Source: Enterobacter cloacae complex sp. R_G8
GTDB lineage: Bacteria; Pseudomonadota; Gammaproteobacteria; Enterobacterales; Enterobacteriaceae
DNA: 64,000 nt
Direction of reading: 5' to 3'
Assembly (NCBI RefSeq): GCF_024599795.1
Contig: NZ_CP102246.1
Location: forward strand, 3,100,001 to 3,164,000
Position numbers and translations under genes: made by a program. The notes under the pieces are model-generated. The model was given only the letters and a program-made list of their open reading frames with translations, ran no database searches and was not told the origin of the DNA. Shown here in pieces: positions 1 through 5,990 of the stretch. Numbering within the stretch: position 1 is the stretch's first letter; each line of letters starts with the position of its first letter.

Positions 1-1
1 G

Positions 2-142
2 GCCACGGAAGGTCACCTTACCAACAAAGCGATCATTCTCTGGCTGATACAAACGCTGGAAGCGACCAACGACGTGGTTCAGGCGGACGTCATACGCAAA
101 ACGCTTGAAATTGTTGTGGGTTACACAATGGACGATCTTTAA
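2..142 (+). CDS. AriR/YmgB-family biofilm and acid-resistance regulator, C-terminal part
   Basis: Only the last 46 codons are in the window; the gene begins upstream. The reading frame ends in ...[18 protein letters not shown], which closely matches from memory the C-terminus of E. coli AriR/YmgB ([18 protein letters not shown]). AriR is a small all-helical dimeric protein linked to biofilm formation and acid resistance under RcsB and other stress regulators. The match over the visible part, including the spacing of the hydrophobic helix residues, is strong, but the missing N-terminus prevents choosing between AriR and related paralogues such as YcgZ/YmgA. No terminator with a T-tract follows; instead a long inverted repeat begins 12 bases after the stop. 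Confidence 0.75.
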   Translation, partial: ATEGHLTNKAIILWLIQTLEATNDVVQADVIRKTLEIVVGYTMDDL

Positions 143-153
143 AGACTGCTAAC

Positions 154-193
154 GTGTCATCGTCATAACTGTCGAACAGCCTGACGATGACAC
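154..193. promoter_or_regulatory. 12-bp inverted repeat, candidate enhancer for the sigma-54 promoter
   Basis: GTGTCATCGTCA (154-165) is repeated in perfect inverted form at 182-193, and the 16-base spacer holds a second palindrome CTGT-CGA-ACAG (169-179). It lies about 45-85 bases upstream of a sigma-54 -24 element, where bacterial enhancer-binding proteins such as FhlA bind, and it contains TGTC/GACA half-sites like those described for FhlA. It could instead be a transcript hairpin ending the ariR-like gene, but no T-run follows on the + strand. Confidence 0.5.
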
Positions 194-236
194 CCCTCCT
201 CCCCGATAACACCCTGTAATACACGCCTCCTAAAGA

Positions 237-252
237 TGGCACGCTTCCTGCT
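237..252 (+). promoter_or_regulatory. Sigma-54 (RpoN) promoter of fdhF
   Basis: TGGCAC-GCTTC-CTGCT matches the RpoN consensus TGGCAC-N5-TTGCW with one mismatch, and keeps the invariant GG (238-239) and GC (250-251) separated by 10 bases. Transcription should start near 263, about 55 bases before the fdhF ATG. E. coli fdhF is also transcribed by sigma-54 under FhlA and formate control, so the position and gene identity agree. Confidence 0.8.
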
Positions 253-317
253 TATCCCTCTTTACGGGATCGGGCTATCCGGTCATCTTGCTTCATTTCT
301 TAACAGGTCTGTTATTG

Positions 318-2468
318 ATGAAAAAAATCGCCAGCGTCTGCCCTTACTGTGGTGCAGGCTGCAAATTAAACCTCGTTGTTGAAAATAACCGTATCATCCG
401 TGCCGAAGCCGCAGACGGCGTGACCAATCAGGGCACATTATGTCTGAAAGGGTTTTACGGTTGGGACTTCCTCAACGACACTCGCTTGCTCACCCCTCGC
501 CTTACGCAGCCGATGATCCGGTATCACAAAGGCGAACCCTTCACCCCTGTCACCTGGGACGAGGCCATTCGTTATACCGCCAACAAGCTTAAGAGCATTA
601 AAGCGCAGTTCGGCCCACGGTCGATCATGACCACCGGCTCATCCCGGGGTACAGGCAATGAAACCAACTATGTGATGCAAAAATTTGCCCGCGCGGTGCT
701 CCATACCAACAACGTGGACTGCTGCGCGCGCGTCTGTCACGGCCCTTCTGTTGCTGGCTTACAGGAAACACTGGGCAACGGCGCGATGAGCAATTCCATT
801 AACGATATTGAAAACTCAAAATGCCTGCTGGTTTTCGGTTACAACTGCGCTGACTCCCACCCTATCGTCGCCCGCCGGGTGCTGAAAGCCCGCGAGAATG
901 GCGCGAAAATTATCGTCTGCGATCCGCGTCGGATTGAAACCGCACGCATTGCCGATCAACACCTGCAGCTGAAAAACGGCAGCAATATGGCGCTGGTCAA
1001 CGCCTTTGGCTATGTGTTGCTGGAAGAGGAGTTGTACGATAAAAACTACGTCGCGCGCTTCACGGAAGGGCTTGAGGCCTACCGGCAGACGGTGAAAGCG
1101 TACGCGCCAGAGAAAGTTGAACATCTGACCGGCATTCCCGCCCGCGATGTCCGCCAGGCGATGCGCACTTTCGCCGCGGCCCCCTCCGCCACCGTGATGT
1201 GGGGAATGGGCGTCACGCAGTTTGGTCAGGCCGTGGATGTGGTAAAAGGGCTTTCCAGCCTGGCGCTGCTGACCGGTAACCTTGGTCGCCCTGCCGTCGG
1301 CGTCGGGCCGGTGCGCGGGCAGAATAACGTGCAGGGTGCCTGTGACATGGGGGTTCTGCCCAATATGTTCCCGGGATACCAGGACGTAACGGACCCGGCA
1401 GTCAGGCAGAAGTTTGCCGATGCCTGGGGAATTGACGTGAAGGCGATGGACGATCGCGTCGGCACGCGTATTACCGAGGTGCCGCATCTGGCCCTGGAAG
1501 GCAAGGTCAAAGCTTATTACATCATGGGGGAAGATCCGCTTCAGACGGAGGCCGATCTCGGTCTGGTGCGCAGCGGCTTTGAAGCGCTCGACTTTGTGGT
1601 GGTTCAGGACATCTTTATGACCAAAACGGCAGAAGTGGCGGATGTCCTGCTGCCCGCCACCTCCTGGGGCGAGCACGGCGGCGTCTTTACCTGTGCCGAT
1701 CGCGGCTTCCAGCGCTTTGGCAAAGCCATTGAGCCCAGCGGCAACGTGAAACGTGACTGGGAGATCATCAGCCTGCTGGCGACGGAAATGGGCTATCCAA
1801 TGCACTACGACACCAACCAGCAGATCTGGGATGAGATGCGCGAGCTATGCCCGCTGTTCTACGGTGTAACGTATGAAAAAATGGGTGAAATGGGACATGT
1901 CCAGTGGCCGTGTCCGACGCTGGATCACCCCGGCACGCCGTACCTCTATAAAGGCAACCAATTCGACACCCCCACCGGTAAGGGTCAACTGTTTGCCGCC
2001 GCCTGGCGCGCGCCCGCCGAAACACCTGATGGTGATTATCCTCTGGTGCTGTGCACGGTACGCGAGGTAGGTCATTACTCCTGCCGCTCCATGACCGGTA
2101 ACTGCGCCGCGCTGCAAAGCCTGGCCGACGAGCCGGGTCGGGTACAAGTGAACCCGGCGGATGCGGACAAACTCGGCATTACAGACGGGCAACTGGTCTG
2201 GGTGCGTTCGCGTCGCGGTAAAGTGATCACCCGCGCCAGCCTCAGCGAACGCATCAACGCCGGGGCCGTTTATATGACCTATCAGTGGTGGATTGGTGCC
2301 TGCAACGAACTGACGCAGGATAACCTCGATCCCATCTCCAAAACGCCGGAAACGAAGTACTGCGCGGTACAGTTGGAAGCCATTGAGGATCAGCGCTGGG
2401 CTGAGGATTTTGCGGCATCGGCGTACCAGTCCATGAAGTCTCGGCTGATCAGTGCGGTGAACGTCTGA
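318..2468 (+). CDS. fdhF: Formate dehydrogenase-H homologue, cysteine (non-selenocysteine) form
   Basis: Molybdopterin (bis-MGD) oxidoreductase of 716 aa, the length of E. coli FdhF (715 aa), which oxidises formate to CO2 in the cytoplasmic formate hydrogenlyase complex. The N-terminal 4Fe-4S ligands C8, C11, C15 and C42 and the conserved K44 are all present. The active-site motif DCCARV-C-H places cysteine (TGT, 735-737) at residue 140, where E. coli uses TGA-encoded selenocysteine; H141 is kept. The C-terminal domain contains VREVGHYSCRSMTGNCAAL. The start at 318 gives MKKIASVCPYC, aligned with E. coli MKKVVTVCPYC; an upstream TTG (288) is in frame but less likely. A sigma-54 promoter lies upstream and a REP element follows. 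No hydrogenase or electron-carrier gene is adjacent, so its partner is unknown. Confidence 0.9.
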   Translation: MKKIASVCPYCGAGCKLNLVVENNRIIRAEAADGVTNQGTLCLKGFYGWDFLNDTRLLTPRLTQPMIRYHKGEPFTPVTWDEAIRYTANKLKSIKAQFGPRSIMTTGSSRGTGNETNYVMQKFARAVLHTNNVDCCARVCHGPSVAGLQETLGNGAMSNSINDIENSKCLLVFGYNCADSHPIVARRVLKARENGAKIIVCDPRRIETARIADQHLQLKNGSNMALVNAFGYVLLEEELYDKNYVARFTEGLEAYRQTVKAYAPEKVEHLTGIPARDVRQAMRTFAAAPSATVMWGMGVTQFGQAVDVVKGLSSLALLTGNLGRPAVGVGPVRGQNNVQGACDMGVLPNMFPGYQDVTDPAVRQKFADAWGIDVKAMDDRVGTRITEVPHLALEGKVKAYYIMGEDPLQTEADLGLVRSGFEALDFVVVQDIFMTKTAEVADVLLPATSWGEHGGVFTCADRGFQRFGKAIEPSGNVKRDWEIISLLATEMGYPMHYDTNQQIWDEMRELCPLFYGVTYEKMGEMGHVQWPCPTLDHPGTPYLYKGNQFDTPTGKGQLFAAAWRAPAETPDGDYPLVLCTVREVGHYSCRSMTGNCAALQSLADEPGRVQVNPADADKLGITDGQLVWVRSRRGKVITRASLSERINAGAVYMTYQWWIGACNELTQDNLDPISKTPETKYCAVQLEAIEDQRWAEDFAASAYQSMKSRLISAVNV

Positions 2469-2473
2469 GAAAA

Positions 2474-2505
2474 TGCCGGGTGGCGCTGCGCTTACCCGGC
2501 CAACA
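2474..2505. repeat. REP element downstream of fdhF
   Basis: Imperfect palindrome TGCCGGGTGGCGCTGCGC followed by TTACCCGGCC. It is the classical enterobacterial REP core and sits between the convergent fdhF and fliB genes. Similar copies occur at 16667, 25748, 25791 and 62178. Confidence 0.85.
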
Positions 2506-2515
2506 TACCGGGCAT

Positions 2516-3733
2516 TTATCCGATCAACAACAGGCAGGATAAATCATCGCCGCCATTGATTTTATCAATCGCAAAGTCCATGCGGGCATCAATGGTGGTA
2601 TTGTGCATGGTCTTTTCGGAGAGGCTGGCGATGGTTTTCATTACCACCTGTTGGTCGATTTCGTCCTGCATCGATCTTACGCTGAGGATGCATTTGATAT
2701 AGAAAAAGTCCAGCACGATACGATAAAACTGACGCATGATGGTGGCCATATTTTTGCCGGGGAAATAGCTGCTGTACAGTTTGTACAACAGATAATTACG
2801 TAATACGTAAGGCTCTGACAGACAGGAAGTCTCACACAATCTGTGCCACTGCTGATTAATCGCGTCGAATTTTGTCTCCAGTTCCGCCGCGTCGCTTATA
2901 CCGGCAACATCCAGGTATGCGGCAATTTGCTGATGCCCTTCAAGAATAAAACTGTCCCGAGCTGAATCTTTAGCAACATACGTTCCCATGACGGACAACG
3001 CCAGATATTTCATTGCGTTTGACTTCGCCAGATGACCGGAATCCATCAGCGATGTTCCGCTTTGCAGTTCATTGAGAAGCGCTTCGTAGAAATTTTCCAC
3101 TTCAGCAAATTTATTATGTAGATCAAAGTTAACGTGCTGGAGGCAAAGAATAAACTGCGCCAGCGCCATCAAATTTTCTTCAATATTACCCGATGGTGAC
3201 TGGATTAAATTCCAGGCAAAAAGATGGATAACCTGCTGCGTCTGCGAGGCAGACTGGCGCTGCCCAATCAGGTTGGTTTTATAGCCCGCCACCAGTTCAT
3301 CCTGCTCCTGAAGCAGCATCGCATCCGGGTCAAACAACACCCGCCGGACCACTTCCGGGCAGGAGAGCGTCATCGTATGCCGGGTCTCATCCTGGTAGCG
3401 AGTTGAACCCCTGGGGTAGGTGCTACAGGTATGCGAAAGCGCCTCTTCACCTAAATCGCGATGGACCATGCAGAGCTTGTTTTCATCGACAAAAGGACAG
3501 TCCCCTTTTTCGTTGAGCTTCACTCTGGAATAGTTATTTTTACCCTTTCGCTGAAGGATAAGATTCTCTTTGGCAATGGCGGCAATGTCTGCGTGCGAGG
3601 ACAGGACATATTTCTGGTGAGTTTTCTTGTCAATATTGATTGTCCAGCCACGACAGCATGACATTAAGCACTCTGGCCCAACACACTGAAACTTACAGAC
3701 GAAAATCGGTTTGATGGTTTTATGAATTTGCAT
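2516..3733 (-). CDS. fliB: FliB-type flagellin lysine-N-methylase
   Basis: A 405-aa protein with the N-terminal cysteine cluster C13, C17, C22, C26, C27 in FVCKFQCVGPECLMSCCRGW, followed by a second cluster (CPFVDENKLCMVHRDLGEEALSHTCSTYPR), as in Salmonella FliB (about 400 aa). FliB methylates surface lysines of flagellin. The cysteines are consistent with an Fe-S cluster, which is known or proposed for the family. In Salmonella fliB lies beside fliC, but no flagellin or flagellar gene is visible here; neighbours are fdhF (convergent) and a LuxR-type regulator and fimbrial operon upstream on the same strand. An in-frame TTG at 3739 would add two residues; neither start has a strong Shine-Dalgarno. 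Base composition looks more AT-rich than the backbone genes, suggesting acquisition. The substrate could be a different surface protein. Confidence 0.8.
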   Translation of the reverse strand: MQIHKTIKPIFVCKFQCVGPECLMSCCRGWTINIDKKTHQKYVLSSHADIAAIAKENLILQRKGKNNYSRVKLNEKGDCPFVDENKLCMVHRDLGEEALSHTCSTYPRGSTRYQDETRHTMTLSCPEVVRRVLFDPDAMLLQEQDELVAGYKTNLIGQRQSASQTQQVIHLFAWNLIQSPSGNIEENLMALAQFILCLQHVNFDLHNKFAEVENFYEALLNELQSGTSLMDSGHLAKSNAMKYLALSVMGTYVAKDSARDSFILEGHQQIAAYLDVAGISDAAELETKFDAINQQWHRLCETSCLSEPYVLRNYLLYKLYSSYFPGKNMATIMRQFYRIVLDFFYIKCILSVRSMQDEIDQQVVMKTIASLSEKTMHNTTIDARMDFAIDKINGGDDLSCLLLIG

Positions 3734-3740
3734 AGCCAAG

Positions 3741-3802
3741 GCGTCATGATATAAAGCATAAAAAGTACCATGACGCGTGCGTTATGCTAAAGGTGCATAA
3801 CG
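3741..3802. promoter_or_regulatory. Two inverted repeats upstream of fliB
   Basis: GCGTCATG (3741-3748) pairs with CATGACGC (3769-3776), and CGTTATGC (3780-3787) pairs with GCATAACG (3795-3802). Both lie between the end of the LuxR-type regulator gene and the fliB start. They could be operators for fliB or transcript stem-loops; no T-tract is present. Confidence 0.4.
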
Positions 3803-3821
3803 TCGCACAAATTCAGGTAAT

Positions 3822-4466
3822 TTAGAGTATCAAAGAGAATGCGAGATAGTCACCGAGCCGGTTTGGATAACTGTTCCTCTGCACCATTCGGCGAATAAGG
3901 GCAATCAGTTCAAAATCAGTTCTCAGATTAAACTTCTGCATCATCACATACTTTTGCGTAAAAACGGTTTTATCGCTGATCTTCAGCGCATGCGCGATCT
4001 GCACTACCGATAATCCCCGATAAAAATTGGCCATAATGCGTTTTTGCTGGGGTGATAATATTTTATGCTGACACTCTGCGCAGCTTTTTTGCTTCCAGCT
4101 GTTCCCCGCGAGCTCTGCACGGTACCAGGCGATGAACAGCACCTGGTTTATCCGATCAAGCGAAGCGCGACGCGAAATAAAAATAATATCGTTAAAACAG
4201 GAGGGTAAGGCAGGAAAATGATATTCATCTTCCACCAATCCGATCACAATCCCTTTCTGGCGCGCCTGTAATTCGGGAAAACAGACCAGCGCCTCCCCCA
4301 TACAAAATGAGAGAACGATAATATCGGCGGCACTGACGTTATCACGGCTAAGCTCTGCCTCGAAATGAATCTCCTGCTTAAAATTACGTAAAAAGAATTC
4401 CACAAAGAAACACTGCAGCCCATGGTGAAAAAATTGGTCTGTCTCTTGAATCAGAATATTCAACAT
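3822..4466 (-). CDS. LuxR-type helix-turn-helix regulator, probable fimbrial regulator
   Basis: A 214-aa protein. Residues about 1-130 form an unassigned receiver-like N-terminal region (MLNILIQETDQFFHHGLQCFF), not obviously phosphorylatable. Residues about 135-200 carry a LuxR/GerE-type DNA-binding domain: LSPQQKRIMANFYRGLSVVQIAHALKISDKTVFTQK, then a leucine-rich tail. The overall plan resembles FimZ/FimW-like regulators of enterobacterial fimbriae. The gene is 51 bp downstream of the last fimbrial gene on the same strand, so it is probably the promoter-distal cistron of the fimbrial operon or a closely linked regulator. I do not recognise a specific orthologue. No clear ribosome binding site precedes the chosen ATG. 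Confidence 0.7.
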   Translation of the reverse strand: MLNILIQETDQFFHHGLQCFFVEFFLRNFKQEIHFEAELSRDNVSAADIIVLSFCMGEALVCFPELQARQKGIVIGLVEDEYHFPALPSCFNDIIFISRRASLDRINQVLFIAWYRAELAGNSWKQKSCAECQHKILSPQQKRIMANFYRGLSVVQIAHALKISDKTVFTQKYVMMQKFNLRTDFELIALIRRMVQRNSYPNRLGDYLAFSLIL

Positions 4467-4517
4467 AGCAAATACCGATGTGGGTCAGTCAATAAACGTT
4501 ATTAACGCGCGGGATTT

Positions 4518-5033
4518 TTAATTGTATTGCATGGTCATCACAACAACTGCACTGACACTGCCCGGCGTCGCGCCACCGGTTACAGATTTTACCCAAGCCT
4601 GCATGGCCATGGTCGCCGTTCTGTCCGGCGTAATATTTTGCGTTATGCTGGACCCGGTCCCCTTCAGCGTACCCGTGGCGGCCTCACGCATGGCTATCGC
4701 CACGTTTGTCGCCGAGCCGCTGTTCAGGTAGTAGTCCGCACCGGCCGCCGGATCGGGGGTGCCGGTAAACGAGACCGTGACGCTGCGGGTCCCCGCCGGG
4801 CACTGGGCAAATTGCAAATTAAACGGTACCGGATCGGATGTCGATCCCGGCGTCGCCATATTAGTCGCCTGTATATTTCCAAGATTAATATCCAGGTTTG
4901 CGCTCCCGCCATTAAATACACAGGGCGAGGCGATGATATTTCCCGTCACACCCAGATTAACGCTATCAGCCGCAACGACGTTCCAGCTGATAGCAAGGAG
5001 GAGCATCCCTCTCCTTAAGGATAATTTCATCAT
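4518..5033 (-). CDS. Minor fimbrial subunit (LpfE/FimG-like)
   Basis: A 171-aa pilin-domain protein with a signal peptide of about 22 residues (MMKLSLRRGMLLLAISWNVVA) and the type-1 pilin signature: an early cysteine (SPCVFNGG), a second cysteine (FAQCPAGT) forming the pilin disulfide, and the penultimate-tyrosine C-terminal donor-strand motif ending TMQYN. It is exported to the periplasm and assembled by the chaperone-usher pathway, most likely as a tip or adaptor subunit because it is the last structural gene. AGGTGA 4-9 bases before the ATG supports the start. The gap to the adhesin gene is only 8 bp, so they are co-transcribed. Confidence 0.85.
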   Translation of the reverse strand: MMKLSLRRGMLLLAISWNVVAADSVNLGVTGNIIASPCVFNGGSANLDINLGNIQATNMATPGSTSDPVPFNLQFAQCPAGTRSVTVSFTGTPDPAAGADYYLNSGSATNVAIAMREAATGTLKGTGSSITQNITPDRTATMAMQAWVKSVTGGATPGSVSAVVVMTMQYN

Positions 5034-5041
5034 GTCACCTG

Positions 5042-5989
5042 TTACTGGTAGGTCAAATTAAGCGTGGCAGAGGCATTTGCCGAGCCGGATTCGACGGTCG
5101 TTAAGATCTGGTAATAGCGTGCCGTTAACGGGAGCGTCTCCTGCCCGCCTGCAGACTGTTTTAATAAAAGACGACTGTTCAAGACCAGTGGCGTGCCATT
5201 ATAGAGAAATTGCACGCCAACGCCTTTTGCCGTGCCGCTATTTCCCTGCCCGGTTAATGCCATGACGCTGGTGTTGGCACTGTCCGGATTCTGTATTCCG
5301 CTCAGGGAAACCGTAATATTGGTGCCGGCACTGCAGTTTAATCCCAGGTTTTGCGTATTCTGCGCAACCGCTGGCGTGGTCCCCACCACGCTGCCAAATG
5401 CCGCGGCCGAAATATCCCCCATCGGGAAGGTCAACTGTGGCGTGGCGATCGTGCATGCCAGCGCATTGATTGTTCCGCCGGTAAGTTGCGTGGTCAGCCC
5501 GTCGCGGTAGATACCGTCGCTGCCCTGAAGCGTTACCACACCTATTGCACCAGGCGTTAAGGCACCGGACGACACCGGGCCGGTGACGACCAGTTCGACC
5601 CGGCCACCATACCAGTCCACGTATGAGGTTTGCGCATTATATGAGAACGTATTGCTCGGGTTTTCAAAGTAGGCATTCGATGAGAATCGAATGCCTACGC
5701 CGCTGACATTAGTGTTGTAAACGTGGTTTCCGTAGCTGCTCAGCGTGGCACTGTTATATCGCATGCTAAAACCCAGCATTAACGGATTAGTACATCCGCT
5801 AAGATAGGATCCCGTATACGTTCCCGCACCAGAAAAAATCACCGTGCCAACAGGCGCATCGCGCTGAACATTGATTGTCCCCACCGATAATGTCGAAAGC
5901 TGCGGTGTAATGGTGGTGCAGGTTCCCGCCCGGGCGATATGCCATGCGCAAAGACAGCACAGCAGTAATAACATGTTGATCCGTTTCAT
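5042..5989 (-). CDS. Fimbrial tip adhesin, two-domain (LpfD/FimH-position)
   Basis: A 315-aa protein with a signal peptide ending near ...CCLCAWHIARA-G. Residues about 22-170 form an N-terminal receptor-binding domain with cysteines C24 and one in SGCTNPLML, and aromatic-rich segments (FENPSNTFSYNAQTSYVDWYGG). Residues about 180-315 form a pilin domain (CTIATPQLTFPMGDI, LGLNCSAGTNITVSL) ending in ATLNLTYQ. This two-domain layout and position just after the usher gene are those of tip adhesins. The binding domain is not one whose ligand I can name; it lacks an obvious FimH N-terminus. AGGAGC precedes the ATG, and the usher stop codon lies 1 bp upstream. Confidence 0.85.
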   Translation of the reverse strand: MKRINMLLLLCCLCAWHIARAGTCTTITPQLSTLSVGTINVQRDAPVGTVIFSGAGTYTGSYLSGCTNPLMLGFSMRYNSATLSSYGNHVYNTNVSGVGIRFSSNAYFENPSNTFSYNAQTSYVDWYGGRVELVVTGPVSSGALTPGAIGVVTLQGSDGIYRDGLTTQLTGGTINALACTIATPQLTFPMGDISAAAFGSVVGTTPAVAQNTQNLGLNCSAGTNITVSLSGIQNPDSANTSVMALTGQGNSGTAKGVGVQFLYNGTPLVLNSRLLLKQSAGGQETLPLTARYYQILTTVESGSANASATLNLTYQ

Positions 5990-5990
5990 C

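Noticed and set aside
735..737. Possibility that fdhF encodes selenocysteine
   Set aside because: The codon is TGT, not TGA, so the protein is translated with cysteine without recoding.
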